Part shown: piece by piece, positions 1-12,800 of the stretch
How the letters are laid out: each line of letters opens with the position of its first letter
Position numbering within the stretch: the stretch's first letter is position 1
Origin: Cucumis sativus
Taxonomy: Eukaryota > Streptophyta > Magnoliopsida > Cucurbitales > Cucurbitaceae
Length of the DNA: 64,000 nt
Direction of reading: 5' to 3'
NCBI RefSeq assembly: GCF_000004075.3
Contig: NC_026657.2
Location: forward strand, 33,590,732 to 33,654,731
Program-made: the position numbers and the translations under genes
Notes under the pieces: generated by a model
Told to the model about the DNA's origin: nothing
What the model saw: only the letters and a program-made list of their open reading frames with translations
Databases searched by the model: none

Positions 1-1019
1 TTTTGTTTTATAAAAGCAAGTGTATTTCCTTTGTAAGACAATGATTTGTATTTTTTTTTACACAATGGTTGAATTCTTTGACCAACTCCAAAAACAAAAG
101 CTTTTTTGAAAGTTTTTTTTATTTGAAAATTTTAACTTGGTATTTTAAACCGTCAAATAGATAACTAGGGAAGAAAGTTAGAAATGAAAGTAGTGTCTAT
201 ATACTTAATTTAAAAGAAAAAAGAGTTCGATTTTCATTTTTTGATATTCAATACTATCTATTAATTATTATCGATGTCTGTAACAATGATTTATGAATTA
301 AATAAGAACATTTTCCTTTTTATTTTCTATATTTCAAAAGAATGTTTCATTTGGTACCAATGCAAAAAAATAAATACATGAGAGTCACATTGAGACTTTC
401 CTTGGATCGAGTGGCTGCGGTAATTTATTCGATGTTGTTATCGCCATTCCTTGCGCTGCCAGAACTATTACGATCATCTTCATTCTGCAAACCACAAACA
501 AATTACATTTCAATAGGCTATAGCGTCTTACTAAGAATGTCATTAGGGGAGTCTTACTAATTAGTTGGTAACTTACTTAAAAGTTCACAACAGTTTATAT
601 AAGGAAAGTGTTGGGCTTAGTTTGATAATTGCTTTACTTTTATAATACTTGCTAAGAAATATCAGCTCTAATATAAAGTAAATTAGAGTATGATAGATTT
701 AAAGAAGAGACCAGAGTTGATAAATTTCGAAAAAGATTAGAGTAATTGGTAAGATATCACTCAATTGTTCACATTACTTTTATATCGATACTTGATATCT
801 GTTTTACTAAAAGTTAGTGGTTAATTTTTTTTTACATGACTTGAAGTGCTACTTATTTGGTTTAATTGGGCTGTTTACATGACATTTTAGAAGTTTGTAA
901 GGGGAAGAGAGGGTTTACGCCTTCTAAATGACTAAGACAGTGAAAAGAGTTTTTGAAATTCTACCCTGATTTATTTTTACACGAAGAATAGAGACCCCTG
1001 CTTCATCCCCATTAATCTC
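1..1019. other. AT-rich stretch without a recognisable gene
   Basis: No exon with coding character or family similarity is visible on either strand. One uninterrupted frame of about 70 codons near 342-560 resembles nothing I know and has no splice or codon signal to support it. The LINE remnant described next may begin inside the last 100 bases, but its first recognisable protein motif is downstream of 1060. Confidence 0.6.
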
Positions 1020-2545
1020 GATTGGCAGGCCATCTCGGGTGATTAAGGAAACTCTTTAGAGACCATGTAACAGTTAACGCTTTGAGTTCTAATAAAACTA
1101 TGGGACCTCATGGATTCTCCGCTGAATTCTTCAAGAACGTTTGGTACACTAAAAATCATACAATGCAGCCCTCAATGAGACCTATATTTGTCTCATCCTG
1201 AAAAAGATTGATAAAAGGAGTGGATTCACGACTGTATTTCAAGCGTCAACCCTCTATTATTATTATTAATAGGCCAAAGGCAAGGTCAAGATCATCCCCA
1301 CAAGGGGCCGTTAGGCAATGTGACCCGTCATCACAATTCGTTTTCACTATTGTTGTAGATTGTCAAAGTAGGAGCTGAACCATGGAGCTTTGGGAGGATT
1401 TACGAAATCCAAAATGTTGGTAAATCTTCACTTGGCATAAATCACTTACCGTTTGCACATATTACCTTGGTTTTCTCCTCTTTTGACTCAATAGTAATCA
1501 AGAATCTTCATACTTTTATCTCACTTTCATCTCATTATTTGAGAAAGCTTCTGGTCTAAACATTAATCTTACGAAAAGTGAGTTGTCAGGGGTCAACTTA
1601 ATAAATGGAGAATTGAACAAATCGACAACTAGGGTGGGTTCTTGACCAGTTGCTTATCTAGGCCTCCAACTTGGGGGTAAACCAAAGACTCTTTCCATTT
1701 TGGAGCCTTTATCAAGAGAGTTCATAAAAAACTTCACAACTGGAAACATTTTAACATTTCCCAAGGAGGCGCCTCACTTTGTCTAGTTTCTCAATTTATT
1801 ACCCATCTCTCTTCAAAATGCCAAAAGTGACGCTTAAATAGTTGAAAAAGATTTTGAGGAAACTGGATACTAATTCTTAGTTGCTTGACATTTGAAGAAA
1901 ATGTTGAAAGTCCCACATTGAAAAAACCAAGAAGACTCACACTTCATATAAGATAGATGGACTACTCCTCTCCCTGCCAATTGATTTTGAGATGGAACCC
2001 ATACTATCAAATTTAACTGAAACCTGAAAGAGGATAAAATCACATAATGGGCATCCCTTGAACATTTTTTTCCCCAAATTGTGCTAAATGAGAGAGCGGA
2101 AGAATGGAAATGGATTTTGGACCCCCATCAAACTTCAAGGTAAAATCTCTCAATCTAGATTCTAGACCTTACTCATAATCCAAAAAATAAAAGACCTCTT
2201 TTTTTTTATTTAATTGGGAAAGGATCCTTCCCACAAGTTCCAAGTTCTTTCTATGAGAGCTTCCACAAGATGTAGACACGGGGATTGCCTTTAAAAAAGA
2301 TTTCCCTACCAGTTCACCTCTTCAAATTGGTGCTATATTTTCAGAAACAGATGGCAAAGATCAAAACCACTTCTTTATGTCCTGTACTTTCATGGCGGAC
2401 ATTCAGATCCAAAAGAAGGAGACATTCGGCTCAGACATCAAATAACTTTTTTGGCAGTCATCATGAACCCTCTGACACTATATATGCTGTAAGCAGAAGC
2501 TCTGGCTGCTCTGGAAGGGGAAAAAACCACCACTTTGAATGACAA
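1020..2545 (+). mobile_element. Decayed plant LINE (L1-type) ORF2 remnant: reverse transcriptase to zinc-knuckle end
   Basis: Read on the plus strand across several frames, this stretch keeps a series of plant LINE ORF2 landmarks in the right order. Around 1098-1145 it reads GPHGFSAEFFKNVW, matching the usual GPDGF.AEFFK..W start of the RT domain. Around 1450-1500 it reads PFAHITLVFSSFDS, the place of the catalytic FADD box, whose two aspartates are lost. Around 1540-1600 comes EKASGLNINLTKSELSGVN, and near 1650-1690 AYLGLQLGGKPKT, the AYLG.PLGG block. Near 2085-2120 is an EEWKW segment, and near 2340-2410 a stretch like the C-terminal zf-RVT region (NHFFMSCTF). Frame changes and stops show that it is dead. 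A separate repeat (1896-2016) has inserted into it. The start is uncertain by about 100 bases. Confidence 0.75.
1896..2016 (+). repeat. Dispersed repeat copy 1, inserted in the LINE remnant
   Basis: This roughly 120-bp block, from the GTTGAAAGTCCCACATTG segment through a CATATAAGATAG core to GAGATGGAACC and ATCAAATTTAA, is repeated in inverted orientation at 49877-50012 inside an intron of the dehydrogenase gene, with high similarity across its whole length. The AAGTCCCACATTG opening and TATAAG core resemble the ends of plant LTR-type elements, but the family cannot be fixed by eye. It looks like an old fragment and carries no coding capacity. Confidence 0.7.
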
Positions 2546-3673
2546 AGCTGTTATGAGTTACTGCTTCTGATTTCAGCTTTTTCTTGGTGTAAATCCACTC
2601 ATCATTTTAAATTGCATTATCAAAAGAAGTTACAACATACCAAAATAATTTTCGAGAGGGTTGCCTCTCTCATAAAGTCCCACAATGGAAACTCTCACTA
2701 AAATGGTCCTCACCTCTAAGAATTATAAAACCCTCTATTTATAACCAAGACACGCTAATTTTCACTATGCCCTTACAAATGTTTACGAATCTTACTCAGA
2801 TACCCTTAACTAGTACTTTCACACAGATCTACATGACTACTGGTCTACTGCCCTCCAGATACTTGCTTGAGGCTGCTCCCACTTTAAGTGGCTGTAGTTT
2901 TAGTTTATTTTTTGGGAAAGACCCCCAATGAAAATTTAAAAAGCTTGAACCAAACCAAATACAGCCAAACATCTGTCATAAGAACCATACCAAAAACAGG
3001 AATACAAGTCACACCCTTCCTCATTAGAGAAGAAAAACACCTCCAACTACTGCTGCTACTATCCCTCATTAGAGAATAAACCTTAAATGGGATTAGGACT
3101 CCAAATGCAAGTATCCCTCCTCCCCTCCCTAAAGCTACACCGCTCAAACAAAGAAAGAAAACAGGCCACCTCCGTCATTTCCCTATTAGATAAATTGCCA
3201 TAGAACCCAAAAGAGAGAACACAGAATTCTCAGACCCAACCAAAGGATCTGAGATCAGGCGTTTTTTTAAAAGAGGACAAGTGATAAAGATGCAGAAACA
3301 AAGAACAAAGGAACTCACCCCCACCCACTAATCCTCCCAGACAAGTGATAAAGAGGACAAGTAAGATTTACTTGATTTACTTTCAATGATAATTAGCAAG
3401 TTTGCACTACTCCTGAACAACCTAATTGCAAAAGTAACCTGCGATTAATAGTAATACTAAAGCCATTTAATGAAAATTGGTTTCCTGTTAAATATAATAA
3501 TAATCATAATAATCATAACAACAACAACAGCAATAATAATTATTGAGCCATCTAAGCCACCTTATCAGTTCTTAAGGTTGATCAGAATCAAAACAAATTA
3601 TTGACCATTTGAGCTCATTGAGCACATAAAAGATCATCCAAATAAAATAATAATGCTGGATGGATATTACTAC
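2546..3673. other. Intergenic stretch or 3' part of the small minus-strand gene
   Basis: Two opposed open frames near 2888-3147 overlap each other and look like chance. A simple-sequence tract rich in AAT, CAT and AAC triplets lies at about 3495-3545. The last exon or 3' untranslated region of the minus-strand gene at 3674-4276 may lie here, but no exon can be defined with confidence. Confidence 0.4.
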
Positions 3674-4276
3674 CTTCTTTACTAGACCATGAGCTGACAT
3701 TATTTCATAAAACTTGCGCATCAGCATTTCTTCTTCCACCTGAAAATATTAGAATCCCAATTACTTACGCACTAGAGGCTTAAGAAATTAGAGGCCTAGA
3801 GGCTTAAGAACTTAAAAAATGAAAGTCAAATGAAATACAGTCTTCAACTGAATGAAATATTCACGGATACCAGTCAAGTAAATCTGTAAAGACAAGAGTT
3901 ATGGAATCATATATGTATTAATATGTCAGATTTCCTCCATATTTTCTGTAAGGTAAGAAATGTGTGCAATACAGCTCAAACATTTGCATTAAGATGAACT
4001 CAGATAAAAATAATACTAAATCAGTAAAACAAGTACATTAAACAAATCAGACATACAGAGAAAGAAAAGAAACCTGAAGTTTATGTAGTTCGTGGGACAT
4101 TGATCTATAAGCATCCATAAGAAACTCACCCTGCTTCTCCAAATGCCTGCACCACAAAATCAGAAGTTAATAATCACTGATCAGCATCCAATATCCATAG
4201 AAACAAAAGGAGTTACAAAAAAAAGTTCGTTGAAAAGAACTTACTTCAGAATTTCTCCCGTGTGCTTGGGGTCCAT
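3674..4276 (-). CDS. Small unrecognised helical protein, spliced, 3' end unresolved
   Basis: Three exons join without breaking frame. The first runs 4309 down to 4245 with ATG at 4276, the second 4146-4074, and the third 3739 to at least 3674. The peptide begins MDPKHTGEILK, continues HLEKQGEFLMDAYRSMSHEL and ends VEEEMLMRKFYEIMSAHGL, then VKK. It is charged, helical and coiled-coil-like, with no transmembrane segment. All junctions have GT donors and AG acceptors. An upstream exon at about 4887-5000, with donor GCGCCC/GTGAGT, contains no in-frame ATG and is probably 5' UTR, so I chose the ATG in the next exon. After VKK either a donor (GTAGTAAT at 3673) leads to an unseen exon, or the frame reads on to a stop near 3572. 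I do not recognise the family; the codon pattern and clean splicing make it likely real. Confidence 0.55.
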
Positions 4277-5000
4277 TCCTAGAGCTTTAGACTTCAAGGG
4301 GTTCCAAAACTAAAATTTCAATATTTTTAAAAAAAAGCACCCTACGATCAGTGACATCATAATTGTTTGACAACATGTAGAAGTTCTCAAAGCTTAAAAG
4401 GAATTATCTATTTAAATTGGTTGGATGAGTTTCATGAAATATGATTCAGCAAGAAAAATCAAGCAATTTGAAGCAATCAGATTTCCGTTGGGGACATTCT
4501 CCATTGAAAACAGCTTTAAAACAAAAATTTAATAGACATAAAAACACCCTAGAAATACTGGAACACAAACAAGCACTCGAAGTAATTATCCAAACTAAAA
4601 CTACTGTCCGACATTCAGATAGGCGAGAACCGAGAATAGTACGATGGTGAATAATACGCTCCTACGACACTTGATTCTAGTAATCGGCAAGTAGCAGTAG
4701 TTTCGTTAATATAAGAAATCGATAAACTGACTGAGATTGGCAAGAGAAAGTAGATTCTAACTATGAAAAGGCAAGATATGCTAAATTTCGCGCCGAAATT
4801 ACCTCCTCTATCAATTGATTAATAGGTAAATGAAGGAGAATGAGAAGGCGGAAGCACAAAGCGTTAAGAATAAATATGAAACTCACGGGCGCCTGAGAAC
4901 AGGTTGCCTTCTCAAATCTGGCAAGCAATCCACGACGGAAGCGACGACGATGTTGAGGGAGAGCAACCACGGAGGAACAAAGAAGCGGAGAGGTTAGTCT

Positions 5001-5772
5001 TCAAACATATGAATTGTTAGTTTTTACGAGTAAATTTTTCATATGAATTGTTGTTTCGGTGACCTTTCCCGTTCATTTTTTTAATAATAAAATAAATTAA
5101 AATATTTATACACATCTAAACTTTTATCATTATAGCATGTATTCGACTACACGATTTAAATTTTATTTTATAAAATTTGTCTAATAAATAATGAATTTAA
5201 TTATTTGATAAAATAAATAAATATCCAACTTTAACGGTCTAAGATTACTTGACTCATTTTATATTAGCATTGTATTACAAACATCTATCAGTATCCAAAA
5301 TTATCATAATCCTAAGTTAATTGGATGTGCATGCCATCAGGATTTAGAACTTTTTCATGGTATTGCTACTAGGCCTCACAAGAGCCATGCATTTTTTAGG
5401 TTAACCTAATCTTATTGTGATTTTAGAAAAACATTGTAATTTTTAAATTAAACAAAATCTCATAAGACTAGTGAATTTTCTGTCAAGAGTCATAGATTCC
5501 AACAAAATTCATCAATTTTCTCCATCCATACACATACTATATTCAACTCCACCAAAATCAGAATTTAGTTTTCATATTTTTCAAAATAATAATAATAACA
5601 ACAACGATAGCGAAGGACAATTTTTAGAAACTATTTTCACTACTCGCCTGCAGATCCGACGGATCATTGGGAGCTGCCACCGATCTTCTTTACTCCAACC
5701 TCCGACTTCCATTTTTTTGCTTTTATTTTTTTTGGTTAAGGGATAAAAAATCATCCCATTTTCCGGCCAATT
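5001..5772. other. Intergenic region, probable divergent promoter and HAUS1 leader
   Basis: AT-rich DNA separates the 5' end of the small minus-strand gene (about 5000) from the HAUS1 start codon. A short AAT/AAC repeat lies near 5587-5605 and a pyrimidine-rich leader at about 5680-5745. The two genes face away from each other, so regulatory signals for both probably lie here. I identify no specific site. Confidence 0.45.
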
Positions 5773-7734
5773 ATGAGCGATATAATGTCACCGGCGGTCG
5801 ATTCCGATTCGAAAATGGGATCAGATCCAACCAGTCGAATTGCCGAAGTGAAAGAGTGGTTGGGATCTGAATTCGGCAGGGCAGGCAAAGAAGTTCCCGA
5901 TTTTGAATACACCCCTTTTAGCGTCTCTCATTTGCACAATCTCTGCAATCTCTCCCAAGCAAAGACACGCGCCGCCGAGATTCTGGCCAAAGACTTCCGC
6001 CTCAAGGCCGCCGAGTACCGCGCCCAAGGTAAAACACTATATCTCTCAGCTTTCGATTGAGATTTGTTATGGGGTTTTGTTTCTTTTGATTGATTTTGTT
6101 TTTCGGGCTTTTAGAGGCGAGAATCAGAGAGATTTTGGAGAGCGTAGGGATGGCACAGGAGAATTTACCCTCCAATGTGGTTTCATCGGCGCAAGTTCTT
6201 GCTAATGTGGCAAATTTGTTGAACATTAGGGATACTGAGCTCAGTAGGTAATGAAATTGAAATCCCTAAATTTCTTGATGAATTTGTGGTTGAAATTTGG
6301 TTGAGTGTTTGTTTGATCGAGAGATTGTTAAACAATGTAGCTTTCTGGTTGCAATGGGGGATTTTTCTTTGAGGAAAATAAGTGTTGAGGAGAAGAGGGC
6401 AAAGGTGGAGAAGGATTCTAAGGTTCTACTTGATCATACTCGAAAGGCAATAGCTAGATTAACATATTTGAAGAGGTTAGTTTTTTTGGAGAAATTTCTT
6501 TCTTACCACATTTCTGTGTGTGCTTACAATTTAGTGTTTGGGTTTCGATTGTTATCACTTTGACATGAACGAATAACTTGGTAGAACATTAGCACAGCTA
6601 GAAGATGATGTAGCTCCATGTGAAGCTCAAATGGATAATTGGAAGACAAATTTAGCTGTAATGGCTGCCAAGGAGAGGCAGTATATGCAGCAATGTGCCA
6701 ACTACAAGGTACTTGTGCTCTTTTTGTTTTGCTACCTACTAAAATAAACATGTAGACTGGTGTGCATCTGGATATGAGTTTTTTCATAGCATAGAGACCC
6801 AATGGGTGGCCTCATGATTCGGGAATACAGGATGTTTGGAGATGTTCTCCAAGTTTTTGGATGAATTGAAACCCTTCAATGGAACAAAAAAACTCAGGGT
6901 CTTGTTTGATAACTATTTTGTTTTTGTTTTTTATAAAAATTAAGCTTGTAAACACCCTTTTCACCTCTAAATTTCTTGCTCCATTATCTATTTTTTACCA
7001 ATGTTATAAAAGACCAAGTGTAGTTTTCAAAACTGAAAAAAGTACTCTTCGTAGTTGATGACCTAGTTGATTAAGAAAATTGTTTTGAAGCATAGATATA
7101 TGTTATATTTTATTGATATGTTGTGTCTTATTGATAAATTCTTGTTTCCTATAAAAATAATAATAATATCAAGGTTGTATCGTATTGATATTGATGCTAA
7201 AGTTGATGAATCCGAACTCTGTTGTTGAATTATGTTGACATGGAAAAATAAGAAAAATCACATTTCTTCTTCATAACTGCAAGTATAATATCATCATCTC
7301 TTTACGAAGTTCTCTGTAGACTTGTCTCCTTCAAAATGTGATTTGATGAAGTATTTTATTTGACAGGCAATGCTTAATCGTGTGGGTTACTCACCAGATA
7401 TTAGTCATGGGATACTGGTGGAAATGGCTGAGCATAGGAAAGAGTTGGAGAAGAAAACAAAGCCCATGCTTGATACTTTAAGGAGCTACCAAGATCTTCC
7501 CCCTGTAATTCATTCCCCTTTACTCATACACTGCCAATTTGTTTTGTGTACAAATAGTTCTTGAACCTTTAACTTCATCAAAAGAGAGTAAAAGGATTGA
7601 ACTTTGAATTTCTGTCTTAATTACAGGATAAAGCTTTGGCTGCTTTAGCAATTGAGGACAAGAAAAGGCAGTATGCTGCAGCTGAAAAGTATCTTGAAGA
7701 TGTTCTTCATTCTGCACTCACCACAACACAGTAG
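5773..7734 (+). CDS. HAUS1: HAUS augmin-like complex subunit 1
   Basis: This encodes augmin subunit 1 (AUG1 in Arabidopsis), part of the eight-subunit complex that brings gamma-tubulin to existing microtubules so that new ones branch from them in the spindle and phragmoplast. Six exons join in frame: 5773-6028, 6115-6247, 6341-6475, 6585-6708, 7367-7504 and 7627-7734. They give 297 residues, close to the roughly 300 usual for plant AUG1. Diagnostic stretches are EVKEWLGSEFGRAGKEVPDF and FEYTPFSVSHLHNLC near the N-terminus, AKDFRLKAAEYRAQEARIRE at the first junction, and NVVSSAQVLANVANLLNIRD. The remainder is long heptad-like coiled coil with no catalytic residues, as expected of a structural subunit. 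Intron 4 (6709-7366) is the longest and holds nothing recognisable. Family identification is by recall of plant AUG1 and is strong. Confidence 0.93.
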
Positions 7735-9891
7735 CTTCTCTTTGACAGTCTAACGTTATTGGTAAATTGTTGTGTACGTATGTTTGTGTATCAATGTTAG
7801 TACAAGATAGTGTTAAAGAGAGGTGCATAGTTGACATATTCAGGATTAAGACTTTAGGAACTGAGTATACTTTGTAACGTTATGATGACATTAGGAGCTT
7901 TTGAGTTCCTTAATGAATATAGTTTATTTTTGTTATTGAGAATGTGATATAACACACCAACTAAGAGTGATCTTATTCAATTGGAAACAGCAGAAGCAAT
8001 ACAAGAACGAATTGACGAATTGACGAATTGTCAATTCTTAAACAGAAATTTAGAATAACACAAAACAAAGAAATGATCCTCCCCTTTTGCCTCTCCTCTC
8101 TCTCAAGGATTTGGACAAATCCAACCTAGAGTTGTTTTTTCTATTTTCTTTTTTTTTTTTTGTTTTCTAGGGTTAAAAAAATTATCTTATATAATGTGAG
8201 TAACATTTTTTAAATATATGAAAATAAACCAAAATATTTACTAGCAAAATTTTACTTTCATATATTCAATAGTTTTGACGTTTACAATAAGATATTTTCA
8301 CTAAGCAAGTTTTTGCATTTAGAATAAAAAAATTATTTGATTCAAGTAAGATGGTCATCGGCTGCATCTTACCACGTATCTAGAAATGGATAAGTTTTGA
8401 ACCCACGACCTTGGATTTCAAAACGAACACAACCACCGTAACAAAGACATAATATAGTAAAAAAATGCATTTTTAAGATATATTGTAATTTGACACTTCA
8501 AACCTAATATTAAAATACAAAAATCGGAAATGTGAGGGGATACATTTTTTTTAAGATATATAGTAATTTGACACTTCAAAACTAATATTAAAATACAAAA
8601 ATCGGGAATGTGAATGGGAGACACATGCCCCCGGCCCCTTAATAGATCGGTCCAAATACCACTCCTCATTCAATTTTGAATAAGTAAAGTATGGTAAAAA
8701 TAATTGATGAATATTTTACTGAGTGAGAACACAACCACACTTTTGGTTTTTCGATAATTGAAATGGATAAAAATTTTAATAACAACAATGAAGTGTTTAA
8801 CAACATTCTTACAAAATTATAAATATAATCTCATTTTAGTGATAAAATATATTACTAATAGATTTCTATTTATGATAGACTGATGTGGATATGTTATATT
8901 TAATTATAATATTTGCAACAAATCAATATACTAACACTTCATTAAACATTAATTTTCCCCTTCAATTATTGTACTCATTTTAGGTTTTGCTCTATAAAAA
9001 ACAAGTGTACTAACAAAGTTTAAAACACTTTTAGTTATTTGGATCTGCAATATATGAAATAGTTAATGTTTGTGTTTGATTATGTAAGATAATTAATGTC
9101 TAAAAGTTAAGAAAATGTATTTGATTTATAGTACCAAATACCAATGGCCGTTTGAGAGCATTATAATAATTTAAAAATCTTTATTATACAATCTTCAATT
9201 AGTTACAGTAAAATCTTCATTATTAGCTACAATTTTTCCTACAATGTTTACTATTTTCTTATCAAATTACAATAATTCACACACCAAACATATACTATTA
9301 TAACCTAAACTAAAATAATTTACCCAAGATACCGAACAAATAATATTAGTCATAAATTAGATGAATATTATTGATTAAATAATTTTATTAAAATATTAAT
9401 AATGAATTATAAAATTTTATAATTTGTACAAAATTAAGATAAGATAAAATATTAGTGATAATTAATAATGTTTCATTTATTTAAGAGGTATAAAAATGTT
9501 TAGAGAGCATGAAACAACGGACGGGGCTAACAAGAATTAATTGCTTATACCCACTTAAAACAGGTATAAGAGCAAGTTGAGAAAATATGAATTGTGGTCA
9601 CTTTGAAGTTCGAAATATATACAAAACTGAAATTTCTTTCCTTTTTTCTTTGGACCATTTCCTTTCCTGCAAAATTTTATACACTAGAATACAAAATTTG
9701 TGTTTATTCCTCCTAATGCCTTCCTTCCACCAATAGAAAGTTCAATAAATACAAATGTGGGGTTTTTTGTTTGCTCTCTGAGAAGATGATTTGATTACAG
9801 GAGATAAATGAATTTAAAACTATTCTCTCCCTGTCTGTCCTGTAAGAAGAAGAAGAAGAAGAAAGAAGAATTATTCTACATTTTTGAGGTT
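7735..9891. other. Intergenic region between HAUS1 and PTEN
   Basis: HAUS1 (+) and PTEN (-) converge here. The sequence is AT-rich with no coding exon that I can support. It holds a 78-bp-period tandem duplication (8475-8613). An (AAG)n-like tract at about 9846-9870 falls just past the PTEN stop, in its probable 3' UTR. A segment near 8395-8420 carries a GAACCCACGACC motif of the kind seen in tRNA-derived repeats, too short to classify. Confidence 0.5.
8475..8613. repeat. Tandem duplication, period 78 bp
   Basis: Two near-identical units start at 8475 and 8553. Each runs from AAGATATA through AATTTGACACTTCAAA and TAATATTAAAATACAAAAAT to a TCGG-AATGTGA end. They differ at only a few positions, which suggests a fairly recent local duplication in non-coding DNA. 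Confidence 0.8.
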
Positions 9892-12800
9892 TCAAGACAA
9901 ATCACTTTGAGGATCATCATTGTCGTCCGATGAAGTCGAAAACAAGTGTTTTGCATTGGCAGGACCAAATACTAACTCCAAGCAGAAGGAAGGACCACAA
10001 ATTGACCTTCCCTTTTTCCCAACTTTGTCCAAATCCTGCAACCTTAGCTGCAACAAGGCGTCAATTAAAGGGTAAGAATTAAAAGTGTCTCATTTTGCTT
10101 AGCCACATCCATGACAGTGCTTTGGTCAAATTTCCATTTAGTCCTACAATTAGTGTTTGGTTTCAGCTTGGTTCTTATGGTTTCATCAGTATTAGTATTA
10201 TCAAAATGTGGTTTAGTTGGATCCCACATAACTACTATTTTGATTGAATAAATGTTAGCGGTGGTTCTCTTACGTGGCGCATTTCTTTGGACGCCATTGC
10301 GTCTCTTCACACCATATACATGTCGTGATTCTTCATCATTCATATAAGCAAACAAGCAGTCATTTCGTAAGATCATGTAAATTTTAAGAGATTTAATAGG
10401 GACTAAATCTCTTAAATTGAAACCGAGCATAAACCATAACAACTAAAATGCTATCACAGCATTGAGTGCAAGTTGAAGCCTTCTCAGACAAAGATTTGAA
10501 ATCATGGTGAACGAGATGATTAGTTTTCAAGCGCAGAGCAATTAAGAATTTAGAAGCAGTAGAAAACCAGAGAGTCAAAGAACCTGTAGCAAGCTGTTTT
10601 TAATGAATGCTGTGTTGAAGCATGCATAGAAGAGACGACCTCCAAACATCTTTGCGTAGAATATGATGCGCACATCTCCCGTTAGCTGTTCAATCAAATT
10701 ACATAGCTTTTCAGAAAGAAAGGAAAACAAAATTCAAAGAACACAAATAAGTATTAGAGTGAGTTTCAGATTACTTATCAAAGAAGTACTTCTGGATGAA
10801 CATGTTTCTTATTGAGACATTAAGGGCTTCCTCTAAAAGGACTTCAAAGTGCGTTTTAAATCAACAAAATTAATGCTATAAAAAATTTCACTCTCCTAAA
10901 AATCTTGCCAAACTTTCCCCAAGTATATCGATCAATGAGTTCTTAACGTAAGAGTAGTGATTTTACTCTTTTTTACTATTTGACAGAGGCCTGCTGAATT
11001 GTTTCCAAAAAAAATTTAGTAAATGTTCAAAGAAATTAGGACCTATTGTATTTATTCCGATTTAATATTTTTCTATTTGTATTTTTCCTTTTGATCTCTA
11101 TTTATTCACCAATGTAATAGGTATTATGTACTCTGAATTATTCAATATATCATATAAAATTATCAGAAAATAATATGCTGCACATCAACTTTTTTATCAA
11201 ATTAATTGTACAGTGTGTGCAAGAAATGGCGAATATTCAAATGAGTGCTAAGCGTAATGATAGAAAAAAGGTAGCCTCCTAGTAACTTACTGGTAGAGGC
11301 TTCTCAAAATTGTAGTCAAGGCAGGTTTTGTTGTATAGTGCGGAACACTCAGTATCCATTTGAACAACAAGATGAGGCTCTACTTCGGACTTGTTCCCTT
11401 CATTTTCGCCTTCAACAAAAGATAGAAAATAACGAGGACTATTACTTCTTTCATATCCACTCTTAAATTGTCTGCAACATTTCCTGGTAAGTTCCGCAGA
11501 TGGACGGTATAGCTGAGAAGGAACCTACATACATTAACGAACAAACTCTTGATGAACATAAAAAAAGAGGATAATATAATCAATCACTTGTTCCCTACAT
11601 TAAATTAGCAAATTGAGGATCGCAACAAAAGCAATGGAGAGATGATGTTATCAATTTGTGAAGGAGTGTGAGAAGTAATTCAAATAGACTCATGTTGGGG
11701 AGTTATTATGAAAGTGTTAAAATAACTTTTGTCATTTCTAAACTCACTTTCAAACATGCTTTTAACAATTTTGATGATATGAAAATTGCATTTTAACAAT
11801 TTCAAAATCACTCCTAAATAAATATGTGAACATAAATTACCTCCTGCGATTCTGAGACCACAAAGAAAATTGATTCAGTGTTAACTGCGTCATAAAGTCG
11901 AATTCTTTGCAATTCCCTCCGACATGGTTTGGGCAACTTCACCTCGGGAGGTCCATTATAAACTCCCCTGGGAAAGGAAAGGCACCTTGACCAGTAGCCA
12001 ACATACCGTCGTTGGCTTGGAATTGATACCTGTTAACATTAGAAGCACACTTAATCTGATTGACCAAACACGACACTAAAGATTTTATATTATATTTACA
12101 AATAAATACTTTAGAAAAATACGAAGAGCAAAATGAAAAATTGCTCATTGAGCTAGACTGTTTTAGAACTAGCTTCAATTCTCCCTTTCGTTAACCCAAA
12201 TTTTAATCTTCACAGTATACCTTGAATTACTCATCTTCTCTTTTCTTTTATTTAACAAATGGATATTGGTTATCTGCCTATATAGATTTAAGTCATAACT
12301 TCTTTTTCCCAGTCTTGTTGAGATAATATTAAATGATGATATTTATTCTAGTTCATCAATAATAAATGTGTTAAATATCATGAAAAATAACTGGAATTTA
12401 GGCTCACAACTGAGTGAAAATGCTAAGAATGTAACAAAATCAAACCTATAATCTAACGACGTCAGTTCTTGGGTTCAATAGTAAATTAGCACAAGGCAAG
12501 GTTAATGTTTTACCTCTCTCTGTCTAAGATTGCTAAATTTAGATTGTAGTCCAATATTAGTAACAAAAGAGGCCTGATTTTTAAAATAAAAAGTTTTATG
12601 CTACTGAATCCATCCATCTATTAATGTCACTTTACCATTAAATTCTAGCACCTAACATGACTTACTCCTTCGTTATTGGTTGTCCGCCTCTGAGCATACA
12701 GCTGAAGGGCATCCTCCACTGACATGCCACAGTAAACCAAATAGGCACATACCATCAATCCTGTTCGACCTTTTCCAGCCTGAAGAATAGTTACAAGTAA

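Noticed and set aside
4887-4970. A coding first exon beginning VALPQHRRRF for the small minus-strand gene
   Set aside because: The frame opens with GTG and no in-frame ATG lies upstream, so it is better read as 5' UTR, with the start at the ATG in the next exon.
8395-8425. GAACCCACGACC motif, like a B box read in reverse
   Set aside because: No matching A box, and the flanks are a different local duplication. Too short to classify.
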